Assembly (NCBI GenBank): GCA_013298775.1 | Contig: JAAFIV010000022.1 | Location: 21,118-85,117, forward strand | From: Ignavibacteria bacterium | Lineage (GTDB): Bacteria > Bacteroidota > Ignavibacteria > Kapaibacteriales > UBA4661 | Direction of reading: 5' to 3' | Length of the DNA stretch: 64,000 nt | Shown: positions 44,315 to 53,766 of the stretch, in pieces | Layout of the letters: every line of letters begins with the position of its first letter | Numbering within the stretch: the first letter of the stretch is position 1 | The notes under the pieces: model-generated | Database searches by the model: none | The model's input: the letters and a program-made list of their open reading frames with translations, nothing else | Told to the model about the DNA's origin: nothing | Program-made: the position numbers and the translations under genes

Positions 44315-44878
44315 TGGAAATGGAGTTTGTGGAAAGGCACAAGGAAAAGGGCAAAGGGATAAAGATTTGTTCGATGTTGAAAAAACTTTTCCTCCCCTGC
44401 TTGCTTTGTTGCTTGGAATAGTCTTGCACCCACAGCAAATTACGCAAAGATTCGAGCAATACCAATACGAAAATCCAGTATTGGTGCGTAAAAGCAGCTT
44501 CGGCACGGATTTTGAAAGTTCAGCAATCGTTTCCCAAAAATTGCGTATTTTTATGCGCAATGAAACAAGCATTTGCGGTGTTTGTTTTGTTGGAAAGCTA
44601 GTATTGAAGAACTATTCAGCTTCCTTCTCTTCAAATGAATGCACTGCCTCATTTCAAAACACTCTTTCACATCTGGTCGAAAACTGTTTCATTTTCGGAC
44701 AAATTTTCGCAGGACGCAGAACTGTTCGGAAACTATATGAGGGTCTCACTTCCCAATAAGGCTCTCATGTTGCCACAATAGCGTTACCGAAAGTGAGACC
44801 CTCGCTGAAGAAGCGAGAGCCTCACGCCGAAAAACTTCCACCATAGAATGTATTTCCCTCATTTTTCCTTAATCTTCC
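44315..44878. other. Intergenic region between divergent genes
   Basis: 564 bases between rnr (-) and the surface protein (+). The part to 44572 is open in the rnr frame but not conserved-looking. No other ORF or RNA gene is convincing. A strong hairpin pair lies at 44739-44823 (listed separately). Promoters for both genes must lie here, but I cannot place them. Confidence 0.5.
44739..44823. repeat. Double hairpin in the leader of the IPT surface protein
   Basis: GAGGGTCTCACTT (44739-44751) pairs perfectly with AAGTGAGACCCTC (44791-44803), and CTCGCT/AGCGAG (44801-44816) forms a second small hairpin sharing the CTC. It ends 55 bases before the ATG and would fold in the mRNA leader if transcription starts upstream. 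Confidence 0.7.
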
Positions 44879-47800
44879 ATGATGAAAATTGCTGCTACCC
44901 CTGTTCAATTCTTGCGCTCTGGTCTTTGGTATTTATGCTGCACGTTGTTGCTGGTTGTTGGGCGTGAGTCCTTGTGGGCGCAGTGTGGAGACGGCTTTAC
45001 GCCAGTAATCTATGAAGTTTACTCTCCAGATAGAGGTAATGATCCTACTACTGGCTGCGCATTAGGAGGGTCTGGGACAGGCTTAGTGATTAAAGGCTGC
45101 AACCTTGACAATACGGAAGTTTTCCTTGTAACAAATAACATTCCTCGCTCTGAATTTCAGCTAACGATTGACAGGCTAAAATCTACCTCTACAGAACTTA
45201 GAGTAACATTATCCGCATCCCCGAACAATAGCTTTGTAGAGGTTCGCAAAGTTATTAACGGAAATTTTATTCCGCCTTTTCCCTCACGCTGCTTTTCTGG
45301 TATCAACCCTGCTGATGGATATGAAATTTATGAAGTAACGCCCTTAATAACCACTCCCAATGCTTCAACGCTTATCTACATCATCGGCGCAGGCTTTCGC
45401 TTGGGAACGGAAGTAATTATCAATGGTCGCACCTATCAACCCCTCTATCGCTCGCAGTCTATTGATAATACGACCAATCCACGCCGCAATTTGGATACAA
45501 TCGTTGTCAATGTTTTTGGTTGCGCGACAGGACCAGTAACGGTGCGCTTTCCCCGCACAAATGCTACTTATGTATCCAGCCAGCAATTAAGCTGCGAAGT
45601 AGGCACACCAACGCCAACGCCAACTATTACAAATTTCTCACCCAATCGCGGCGGGAGAGATACATTCATTACTATACAAGGAACAAATTTACAGCATGTT
45701 ACCAAAGCGCGTATTGGGCGGAAAGATGCGGAAATTATTGCGAGTGAACAAAGTGCAACGCGCATGATGCTCCGTGTGGGCGTTGGCGGCACAGGCTGTA
45801 TTGAACTTACCTCGCCTGGAGGTACGGCACAAACCTGTACCTTTAATTTTATTCCGCGCCCTGTTATCAATGAAGTTGCGCCGATAATGGCAGGACCAGG
45901 TACGCCCGTAATATTGTACGGCGAGTATTTGCAAGGTGGGCAGGTGCTTTTCAGAGACCCACAAAGCGGCAACACGTTATCGCCTCTCTCGGTTAGCGTC
46001 ACCGACGACGGAACGCGGCTTACAGCACTCATTGGCACGATTGGTACAATTACCACTGCTTTCGGGCGCGTTCCAGCTTTTGGTATTTCGGCGGAAGTAG
46101 GCACTCTGGGCGGCGGACCAGTCATTGCACGCGACAGGCTTCAGTTTGTTGCTGATTCCTTCCGTATCCCGCGTATTTCCTTGCGTCCAGCAAATGCTCG
46201 TGGCAATGCGCGTATCGCCTCTGATACGCTTTTCCTCCGAGAGCGCGTTGTGACGTACTTCGCGCCGCAAGCAGCAAACGGCGGTGAGATATTGCTGGAG
46301 CGGCGCGGTTGGAATAGCGGTTTGAGCATTCTCACACGCCTCACTTATCGGAACAGCACAGGCACGGTCTTGTGGCAGCCTCGCGGTGCTGATTACGTCT
46401 CTGATGGTACACCAGACCGTAATGGCATGCCCTTACCTATCCCACCACTTCCAGTAGGGCAAAGCCTGGGCTTGCTTAAACTCTTTCCACCGCGTGGCAA
46501 TGATGCCTTTGATGGACTTCTTCCAGACCTCTCGCCCCGCGCTCGCACGCTTGGCACGAGAGAATTAACCTTGAATGAAAACGTTATTCCGATGCCGATT
46601 TTTAGCAATGAATTTATTAGCTATGATTCAGCATCCATGAGCTTTTCTGCACGATGGAGTGACCAAAATTATGCAATTAACGACCGCAATAAGCCACAAA
46701 CACCTGCCTTGCAAGGACGACGCACGCTGACGGTGGAACTGCTCGACCCACTTGTACGCGGCACCTACGAAGTGGACCCCACAAGCCGCACAGCGACAGT
46801 CGTTCTGGACGACCCCGACCCGACTAATTCTATTCGCGTCGTGAATCCCATTCCCAGTAAAATGCTTGCTCCTGGCTCAATGGATGATATAGAATTGGAA
46901 CGCTTGGAGAACGTCCGAAGCCGAGAAGATACGACGCAGGCGTACCCAAGCGCAGTATTTTTGGATGAAACATATTCAATGTTACAATACAGCGTAACAA
47001 ACTCCGACCCCACAGTATTGCTCAATGTTCGCATTGAAACCTCGCCCTCTGGCGGGCAGCCGCGTTTGCGCTACCAGCTTGCGCCCAGTGCGCGTGCTGG
47101 CATGGGCGGGACGATTACGCTTACGGCGCGGAATAATCGTGGTGGCACGGCTTCACACACCTTTTCGGTGAATGTCTTGCAAGGCGCACCCGTGATTACT
47201 CGCATAGAACCAAGCGCGGCGGCTCCTGGCGCGGAAGTGCGTATCATTGGTAACGATTTAGCAAATCTCCGCAGCGTTGTTTTCCCCGCACGGACGGGTG
47301 GAATGGGCATTTCTGCTACCGTTGTTTCCACTTCTGCGGATGTGGTGGTGGTGCGGGTTCCAGCAAACGCCGCGAGCGGACCAATTTCCCTTGCAACAAG
47401 CATTGGCACAACGCAAACGATGACGTTTACCGTTGTTCGCACGCCGCAGATTCAAGGTTTTACGCCAGAAACAGCAATTGCAGGAACGCTTGTCACCATT
47501 CGCGGTGTGAATTTCGATGGCGTGAATGCAGTGAGCTTTGGCGGCGTGTCGGCACTCGAATTTACCGTTGTTTCCGATACGCTCATTCAAGCGCGAGTGC
47601 GCAATGGTGCGAGTGGCATTATTCAGGTCTCAAACCCGCGTGAAAGCACGATGTCGAGCCGTACTCTGACGGTTATTCCGCCGCCGCTTATTTCCTCCAT
47701 CAGCCCACAAACTGGTGGCGCGGGAACGGAGGTTCTCGTGCGCGGCGAAAACTTCACAGGAGTAGGTTTTACGCGCCCTGATTCGCTCTTTATCAATAAT

Positions 47801-49600
47801 CTTGCTGTGCGTGATTTTACCGTCCAAACTTCTCCTTCGGGAAGCGTCTTGGGTGTACGTTTTAGCATTCCCAATTTTGGTTTGGAACAATTGAACAACC
47901 TGCCAATCCGCGTAGTTACTGGCGGTGGCTCCACAACGGCAAGCGTGGGCTTTACTTTCACGCCATGCCCTCGCGTGGATATTGTCCAACCGCAAACGGG
48001 CGGTCCGCTTGATAGTATCACGGTTTTCGGTAATAATTTTGGTGGTGTTATTGGCGTAACAATTGGCGGCGTACCTGTGCGCGGCTTCCGCATTGTTTCG
48101 CTTGGAGAAGTGCGCGTGGCGGTGGGCAGCGTCAATACTGGTCGCGTGGTGCTTCAGAGTGCTGTATGTAGCGATTCTTCCACAACAGCATTTACCTACA
48201 TTGCGCCTTCGCGCCCGCTTCTTTTCTCGCTTGGCAGCAATACATTTGGAAAGATTTTCCCCAATGAAACAACCACTGGCTCAATAACACTGATGAATTT
48301 GAGCGCACAGCCAATGTCGCTCACGCTCGCGCTGGCGCAAGACACCGAAGCAAATTTTAGCCTTGCCCAGCCCGCACAAACACTCACTCTTCAGCGCAAC
48401 GATGTAGCAAACGTCGCAGTGCGCTTTGCGCCGAAATCAAGCGGCTACAAAACGATTCGCCTGACGGCTTCGGGACAAGGCTTGAGCGCGGCGCAAGATA
48501 CCGTGCTTGTTGCACAAGCTGGCGCGTGGCAAATTCTCCCAACTGCGTTCGATACCGTTCGCGTCGGGCGGCGCACCGTGCGTAGTGCGCGTGTGGTGAA
48601 TCGCAATACACAACCAAGCCGCCTTGATGCAGTACGAATTATGCTTGAGGCAAGCGCAGCGAGCAATACTGAGGGCTTGAGCGTCTTAGGAACACTGCCA
48701 CGCTGGGTTGGCACGGGCGATACCGTTTCGGCAATTATCCAAAGCGCACCCCGCGCAAATGGGGCGTTTTCGGCAAGTGTGCAGGTAGAAACAATGGGAC
48801 TGGATTCCGCACGGGGGAGCGTGTTCGGCACTGCCCGCGAAGTGCGTGCTACCGATATTGTTGTAGAGCCGACGCTCGTGGCAGTGCTAGATTCGCAAGA
48901 TATTGGGCAAAACACGGCGTTGCGCCTTGAAGCCCGCATCGCATCGGGCGCGACAGCATTCCCACGTAGCGCACAAATACTGGGTTCGGTGCGATGGAAC
49001 CGGAATGTTTTACTTCCAATTTTGAATCCAAACGCAAGCTCCGTTCCTCAAACGCAAGGATTTACGCGCCTTATGCGCAATAGCGATGTTCGCAATGCAA
49101 GTCTTCGTGCAGAAATTGTTCCGCAAGTTCTTCCCGCCGAATGGAACGGTGCAAGTGCGCCACTACTCATTTCTCTGCCACTTGGCGTGTATTTGGGCGA
49201 AACTGCCGTCAGCGCATTGGAACTCGAAGAATTGCGCTTCACCGACGCGCAAAGCAGCACACGGCAAATTTTCGTTGAAGAACCCAAGAACGGCATATTT
49301 ACAGCTCGCACGGGCGGTCGCCGCTTGGCAACGCGCACTGCTTCCAGCTTGGATGTTGTTAGCCCAAGTCCGACGGGTTCTGCGGTGAATGTGCGCTATA
49401 CAATTGCTACCGAAACCGCTATTGTGCTGACCTTGGTGGATGCTCACGGACGACGCGTAAAAACAATTACCGAAGGCTGGCGTACTGCTGGCGTGTACGA
49501 GCATACCTTTGGCGCGTCAGAACTCGCATCGGGGCAATATTTTGTGATGCTACACACGGAGCGTGACCGCGCATCGAAGGCGTTAAATCTGGTGCGGTAA
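44879..49600 (+). CDS. Giant IPT/TIG-domain surface protein with T9SS sorting domain
   Basis: 1573 residues. Signal peptide ending ESLWAQ near residue 35. At least six IPT/TIG immunoglobulin-like domains are visible by their starts: ITNFSPNRGGRDTFITIQG, INEVAPIMAGPGTPVILYG, ITRIEPSAAAPGAEVRIIG, IQGFTPETAIAGTLVTIRG, ISSISPQTGGAGTEVLVRG and VDIVQPQTGGPLDSITVFG. A choice-of-anchor/ASH-like beta domain follows (FGKIFPNETTTGSITLMNLS), and the C-terminal 80 residues (SPSPTGSAVNVRY to ALNLVR) are a T9SS sorting domain. Hence exported and attached to the cell surface. A central part (about 430-720) has no domain I recognise. Likely an adhesin or surface-layer component; no enzyme domain is seen. Confidence 0.92.
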   Translation: MMKIAATPVQFLRSGLWYLCCTLLLVVGRESLWAQCGDGFTPVIYEVYSPDRGNDPTTGCALGGSGTGLVIKGCNLDNTEVFLVTNNIPRSEFQLTIDRLKSTSTELRVTLSASPNNSFVEVRKVINGNFIPPFPSRCFSGINPADGYEIYEVTPLITTPNASTLIYIIGAGFRLGTEVIINGRTYQPLYRSQSIDNTTNPRRNLDTIVVNVFGCATGPVTVRFPRTNATYVSSQQLSCEVGTPTPTPTITNFSPNRGGRDTFITIQGTNLQHVTKARIGRKDAEIIASEQSATRMMLRVGVGGTGCIELTSPGGTAQTCTFNFIPRPVINEVAPIMAGPGTPVILYGEYLQGGQVLFRDPQSGNTLSPLSVSVTDDGTRLTALIGTIGTITTAFGRVPAFGISAEVGTLGGGPVIARDRLQFVADSFRIPRISLRPANARGNARIASDTLFLRERVVTYFAPQAANGGEILLERRGWNSGLSILTRLTYRNSTGTVLWQPRGADYVSDGTPDRNGMPLPIPPLPVGQSLGLLKLFPPRGNDAFDGLLPDLSPRARTLGTRELTLNENVIPMPIFSNEFISYDSASMSFSARWSDQNYAINDRNKPQTPALQGRRTLTVELLDPLVRGTYEVDPTSRTATVVLDDPDPTNSIRVVNPIPSKMLAPGSMDDIELERLENVRSREDTTQAYPSAVFLDETYSMLQYSVTNSDPTVLLNVRIETSPSGGQPRLRYQLAPSARAGMGGTITLTARNNRGGTASHTFSVNVLQGAPVITRIEPSAAAPGAEVRIIGNDLANLRSVVFPARTGGMGISATVVSTSADVVVVRVPANAASGPISLATSIGTTQTMTFTVVRTPQIQGFTPETAIAGTLVTIRGVNFDGVNAVSFGGVSALEFTVVSDTLIQARVRNGASGIIQVSNPRESTMSSRTLTVIPPPLISSISPQTGGAGTEVLVRGENFTGVGFTRPDSLFINNLAVRDFTVQTSPSGSVLGVRFSIPNFGLEQLNNLPIRVVTGGGSTTASVGFTFTPCPRVDIVQPQTGGPLDSITVFGNNFGGVIGVTIGGVPVRGFRIVSLGEVRVAVGSVNTGRVVLQSAVCSDSSTTAFTYIAPSRPLLFSLGSNTFGKIFPNETTTGSITLMNLSAQPMSLTLALAQDTEANFSLAQPAQTLTLQRNDVANVAVRFAPKSSGYKTIRLTASGQGLSAAQDTVLVAQAGAWQILPTAFDTVRVGRRTVRSARVVNRNTQPSRLDAVRIMLEASAASNTEGLSVLGTLPRWVGTGDTVSAIIQSAPRANGAFSASVQVETMGLDSARGSVFGTAREVRATDIVVEPTLVAVLDSQDIGQNTALRLEARIASGATAFPRSAQILGSVRWNRNVLLPILNPNASSVPQTQGFTRLMRNSDVRNASLRAEIVPQVLPAEWNGASAPLLISLPLGVYLGETAVSALELEELRFTDAQSSTRQIFVEEPKNGIFTARTGGRRLATRTASSLDVVSPSPTGSAVNVRYTIATETAIVLTLVDAHGRRVKTITEGWRTAGVYEHTFGASELASGQYFVMLHTERDRASKALNLVR

Positions 49601-49751
49601 GGAGTTTTTTGTTTGCAATATCAAAAAAAATAGTTGGCTCATTCCACAAAAAATGTTATACTACGAGCTTGATTTTTTCACGGTTTTTTGCCGTAAAAAA
49701 TATCGCATAAAAACTCGTTGTTTGTTAGAGATTCAGAAGAGATTACGCCCA

Positions 49752-52700
49752 ATGTTTACGCCACTTCCCGACAATTTTTCCTACGCAGAACTTGAACTTG
49801 ACATCCTAAAATTTTGGGATGAACAAAAAACATTCCAACGTTCCCTTGAAGAACGCGCCAGTGCTGATGTGTTCATGTTTTACGAAGGTCCGCCGACCGT
49901 GAATGGTCGCCCGGGCATTCACCACGTGATGGGGCGCACGATTAAGGACATGATGTGCCGCTACAAGACGCAGCGCGGCTTCCGTGTGCCGCGTCAGGCG
50001 GGCTGGGACACGCACGGTTTGCCGGTGGAGCTTGCCGTTGAAAAGCAGCTTGGCTTGGCGAACAAGCAAGAAATTGACAAACTTGGCGTGGCGAAATTTA
50101 ATGCCGAATGCCGCAAGTTTGTGTATGCGAACATTGAGCAAAATCAAGGCTGGCGCGAGCTTACCAATCGCATGGGCTATTGGCTCGACCTTGACAATCC
50201 GTACATCACCTGCACGAATGAGTACGTTGAATCTGTCTGGTGGTCATTAAAACAATTCTTCGACAAAGGGCTTATTTACAAGTCGTTCCGCATTACGCCG
50301 CAATCCCCAACACTCGAAACCCCGCTTTCCTCGCACGAACTCTCGCTCGGCTACAAGGACGTGCGCGACCCGAATTGCTACATCAAACTCCCCGTCGAAT
50401 CTTCGCCGCTCAAAGCCATTGAAGGCGCACAAATCCTTGTCTGGACGACAACCCCGTGGACGCTTCTTTCCAACACCGCACTTGCTGTGAGCGCAGAACT
50501 CGACTACGTTCTCGTGCAAAATACCCGCGAGGTAAAGCAAGGCGAAAGCAAGGCAACCGTAGAAGACAAGCTGGTTTTGGCGGAAGCATTGCTGGGAAAA
50601 TTGGACGGCAGCTATGAAGTTTTAGCAAAATTCAAAGGCGCGGATTTTCTTGGAACGCGCTACGAAGCACCGTTTCCAGGCATGATTCCTGCCACACGTG
50701 AGGAATTTAGCGACCTTCACACCGTGCTTGCGGGCGAGTTTGTTTCGGCAAGCGACGGCTCTGGCGTGGTACATCTCGCGCCCGCCTTTGGTGCAGACGA
50801 CTTCGAGATGAGCAAAAAATTTAATTTGCCCTTTTTCAATCCCGTTTCTCCGGGTGGACGATTTACCGAGAAAGCAAGAGAATATGCGGGGCGCACGGTA
50901 AAAACCTTTACCTACCCCGACCCCGCAACGGGCGGCACACGCACCGAAGAAGGCGCGGACAAGGACATCGTCATTGCGCTCAAGAAAGCTGATAAAATCT
51001 ACCGTTCCACAAACGATTACCTCCACAGCTATCCTCATTGCTGGCGCACGGGCAATCCCGTCATCTACTATGCGCGTGAATCGTGGTTTATCAAGTCCTC
51101 ATCCTACAAAGAACAGCTTGTTTCCAACAACAACACGATTAACTGGCAACCGCCCGAAATCGGTGCAGGACGCTTCGGAAACTGGTTGGAAGAAGTGAAA
51201 GATTGGGCGATTTCCCGCGACCGATATTGGGGAACACCGCTTCCGCTCTGGGTTGCAGAAGGTGAAGGAAATGAGACAGATATTTTTGCAATCGGTTCGG
51301 TGGAGGAATTGAAACAAGGCTTGTACGAACACGCAGACTTTCAAGGCGGCAAGCGCGTTCCCGTTGCTGAAGCACTCGCTGGCGGCATAGAACTGGACTT
51401 GCACCGTCCATTTGCAGATAACGTTGTGTTTGAGCGCAACGGAAAGACCTACCGTCGCGTAAAAGAAGTGATTGACGTGTGGTACGATTCAGGCGCGATG
51501 CCGTTTGCGCAGCTTCATTACCCATTTGAAAACAAAGAACTTTTTGATAAGGCATTTCCCGCACAATTCATTTGCGAGGCTGTGGACCAAACGCGCGGCT
51601 GGTTCTACACGCTGCACAATATTGCTACGGCGGTTTTTGGTACGCCCTCCTTCCGCAATGTGATTGTGAACGAGCTTATTTTGGACAAAGATGGTCAGAA
51701 AATGTCGAAGTCGAAAGGCAACGTCGTGGACCCGTTCGATGTGATGGAAAAGTACGGCGCAGACGCGGTTCGCTGGTATTTTATCACGAACAATCCACCG
51801 TGGAAACCGACACTCTTCAACGGCGAAGACATAGCAAAGACGGTCATTGCAGACTTTTTCCGCTCCTTGACCAACACCTACGCCTTCTTTACGCTCTATG
51901 CGAACATTGACGGTTTTACGGGCGCGGAAGCGGAAATCCCGTTTGCCGAGCGTCCCGAAATTGATAGGTGGATTTTATCGAAAACACACTCAACTCTGCG
52001 TGAATACTTGCGCCTGATGGACGAGTACGAAATCACGCGAGCAATGCGTTTGGTGCAGGAATTTGAAATTAACGACGTGTCGAATTGGTACGTGCGCCGC
52101 AACCGCCGCCGCTTCTGGAAAGGTGAAAAAGATGCCGATAAAATTGCTGCATATCAGACCTTACATCAAGTGTTGATGATGATTTCGAGCATGATGGCTC
52201 CGCTTGCACCATTTTTATCAGAGGTATTGTACCAACGCTTACGCCCCGCAACAGCGCATGATTCCGTGCATCTCGCGCCGATGCCTGTGCCGAATGAGCA
52301 ACAAATTGATACGACATTAGAATTTCGCATGGAAAAAGCACAAAATATTGTATTTTTGGCGCGTTCTCTGCGCGAGAAGTCCAAACTCAAGACGCGACAA
52401 CCACTTAAACGTATTATGGTGCCGGTGTCGTCGCCCGATGAACGCCGTCAGATTCAAGCCGTGCAAGACATTATCACAGAAGAAATTAACGTGAAAGCAG
52501 TGGAGTTTATGACGGGCGATAACGATATTGTGCAGAAGTCTGCCAAAGGGAATTTCAAAACACTTGGTAAGAAATTTGGGAAAGAAACGCAGACCGTCGC
52601 CAATACAATAAAAACACTGAACGCCGCGCAAATCAAAGAGCTTGAGCGCAATAAATCTATCACCGTTGGCACAAACGGTTCATCGGTTACGATTGATTTG

Positions 52701-53057
52701 GACGATGTTGAAATTGTGAATGAAGACATTGAAGGCTGGCTTGTGGCTTCGGGAAATGGCGTAACGGTTGCGTTGGATACAGAACTGACGCAAGATTTGG
52801 TGAATGAAGGCATTGCACGCGAGTTTGTAAGCCGCATTCAGAACCTTCGCAAAGATTCCGGTTTTGAAGTAACCGACCGTATTACGCTGGAAGCACACGT
52901 GCCAAGCGAGGTGCAAAGCGCACTTGAATCAATGCGTTCGTACGTGCTTGATGAAACCTTGTGTCAGAGCCTCAGTTTTAGCACACACCCATTTTCCAAT
53001 ACGATTGAATTTAACGAAGAAACAATATCTGTTAATATTCAGAAATTCTTGAACTAA
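49752..53057 (+). CDS. ileS: Isoleucyl-tRNA synthetase
   Basis: 1101 residues from ATG 49752; an in-frame upstream stretch to 49653 does not look like family sequence. Class I signatures: GRPGIHHVMGRTIKD at 52-66 (HVMG for HIGH) and KMSKS at 650-654. The CP1 editing domain lies between (GWDTHGLPVELAVEKQLG, then VWTTTPWTLLSNTALAV and SGVVHLAPAFGADDFE), and YYARESWFIKSSSYKEQL fits the isoleucine type. Length and sequence resemble the long IleRS of Bacteroidota, which lacks the C-terminal zinc finger of the E. coli type; that type is often linked to natural mupirocin tolerance (family knowledge, not shown here). Solitary gene. Confidence 0.97.
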   Translation: MFTPLPDNFSYAELELDILKFWDEQKTFQRSLEERASADVFMFYEGPPTVNGRPGIHHVMGRTIKDMMCRYKTQRGFRVPRQAGWDTHGLPVELAVEKQLGLANKQEIDKLGVAKFNAECRKFVYANIEQNQGWRELTNRMGYWLDLDNPYITCTNEYVESVWWSLKQFFDKGLIYKSFRITPQSPTLETPLSSHELSLGYKDVRDPNCYIKLPVESSPLKAIEGAQILVWTTTPWTLLSNTALAVSAELDYVLVQNTREVKQGESKATVEDKLVLAEALLGKLDGSYEVLAKFKGADFLGTRYEAPFPGMIPATREEFSDLHTVLAGEFVSASDGSGVVHLAPAFGADDFEMSKKFNLPFFNPVSPGGRFTEKAREYAGRTVKTFTYPDPATGGTRTEEGADKDIVIALKKADKIYRSTNDYLHSYPHCWRTGNPVIYYARESWFIKSSSYKEQLVSNNNTINWQPPEIGAGRFGNWLEEVKDWAISRDRYWGTPLPLWVAEGEGNETDIFAIGSVEELKQGLYEHADFQGGKRVPVAEALAGGIELDLHRPFADNVVFERNGKTYRRVKEVIDVWYDSGAMPFAQLHYPFENKELFDKAFPAQFICEAVDQTRGWFYTLHNIATAVFGTPSFRNVIVNELILDKDGQKMSKSKGNVVDPFDVMEKYGADAVRWYFITNNPPWKPTLFNGEDIAKTVIADFFRSLTNTYAFFTLYANIDGFTGAEAEIPFAERPEIDRWILSKTHSTLREYLRLMDEYEITRAMRLVQEFEINDVSNWYVRRNRRRFWKGEKDADKIAAYQTLHQVLMMISSMMAPLAPFLSEVLYQRLRPATAHDSVHLAPMPVPNEQQIDTTLEFRMEKAQNIVFLARSLREKSKLKTRQPLKRIMVPVSSPDERRQIQAVQDIITEEINVKAVEFMTGDNDIVQKSAKGNFKTLGKKFGKETQTVANTIKTLNAAQIKELERNKSITVGTNGSSVTIDLDDVEIVNEDIEGWLVASGNGVTVALDTELTQDLVNEGIAREFVSRIQNLRKDSGFEVTDRITLEAHVPSEVQSALESMRSYVLDETLCQSLSFSTHPFSNTIEFNEETISVNIQKFLN

Positions 53058-53194
53058 TATTCCTCATAATTCTGACGCTTCAATGTCCTTGATGGTGTCA
53101 TTACCAATAATCGCAAATCAAAGCAGCATAACGAGTTATTCACATTTCGATAGTGTATTTTCTATTGCTCTATCGAAGTTTCAGGAGAAACATT

Positions 53195-53686
53195 ATGGCA
53201 AAAACCAGTAAAGCAGCAGCTTCAAAAGCTGCACCAAAGAAAGCGGCTCCGAAAGCAGCAGCAAAACCCGCAGCGAAAGCTCCAGCGAAAAAAGTGGCTG
53301 CAAAGCCAGTAGCAAAAGCGGCTCCGAAAGCAGCAGCAAAGCCCGCAGCGAAAGCTCCAGCGAAGAAAGTAGCCGCAAAGCCAGTAGCGAAAGCAGCTCC
53401 AAAGGCAGCAGCAAAACCCGCAGCGAAAGCTCCGGCGAAGAAAATAGCTGCAAAACCAGTAGCAAAAGCGGCTCCGAAAGCAGCAGCAAAACCCGCAGCG
53501 AAAGCTCCAGCAAAAAAAGCGGCTGCGCCTAAAAAAGCAGCTACAAAGCCAGTAGCAAAAGCGGCTCCGAAAGCAGCAGCAAAATCTGTAGCGAAAGCTC
53601 CGGCGAAAAAAGCGGCTGCACCTAAAAAAGCAGCCCCCAAAGCGGCTGCTAAACCTGCTACGAAGGCTCCCGAAAAAAAAAAGTAG
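53195..53686 (+). CDS. Histone H1-like Lys/Ala/Pro-rich repeat protein (possible N-terminal part of a longer product)
   Basis: 163 residues from ATG 53195, with AGGAGA six bases upstream. Nearly all Lys, Ala and Pro: repeats of the type AAPKAAAKPAAKAPAKK, as in bacterial histone H1-like and eukaryotic H1 tails that bind DNA without sequence preference. At the DNA level the units are about 69 bp long. The gene ends in a run of ten A (53673-53682) followed at once by G and TAG. Reading one base back there (-1) continues as VGKTSAAAKKTLSKS, with the same composition, into the DksA/TraR-like frame that ends at 54489. So this may be the first part of one protein. Confidence 0.8.
   Translation: MAKTSKAAASKAAPKKAAPKAAAKPAAKAPAKKVAAKPVAKAAPKAAAKPAAKAPAKKVAAKPVAKAAPKAAAKPAAKAPAKKIAAKPVAKAAPKAAAKPAAKAPAKKAAAPKKAATKPVAKAAPKAAAKSVAKAPAKKAAAPKKAAPKAAAKPATKAPEKKK
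53677..53686 (+). promoter_or_regulatory. Candidate -1 ribosomal frameshift site (A AAA AAG, then TAG)
   Basis: In the frame of the H1-like gene the codons are GAA AAA AAA AAG TAG, so the heptamer A-AAA-AAG (53677-53683), the slippery site of E. coli dnaX, lies in phase right before the stop. GAAGG (53662-53666) is ten bases upstream, a spacing at which a Shine-Dalgarno-like element stimulates -1 slippage in dnaX. I see no strong downstream stem-loop. A sequencing error or variable tract is the alternative. Confidence 0.5.
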
Positions 53687-53766
53687 GTAAAACGAGTGCG
53701 GCTGCAAAAAAGACTCTCTCAAAGTCTCTCTCCAAACCTACATCAAAAGTTTCCTCGTCCGCTAAA

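Noticed and set aside
44315..44572. N-terminal extension of RNase R
   Set aside because: Cys-rich, no family similarity, and the winged-helix domain begins just after ATG 44314.
53170..53640. Minus-strand Ala/Phe-rich ORF opposite the H1-like gene
   Set aside because: Mirror image of the Lys/Ala/Pro repeat DNA; no start signal and no independent evidence.
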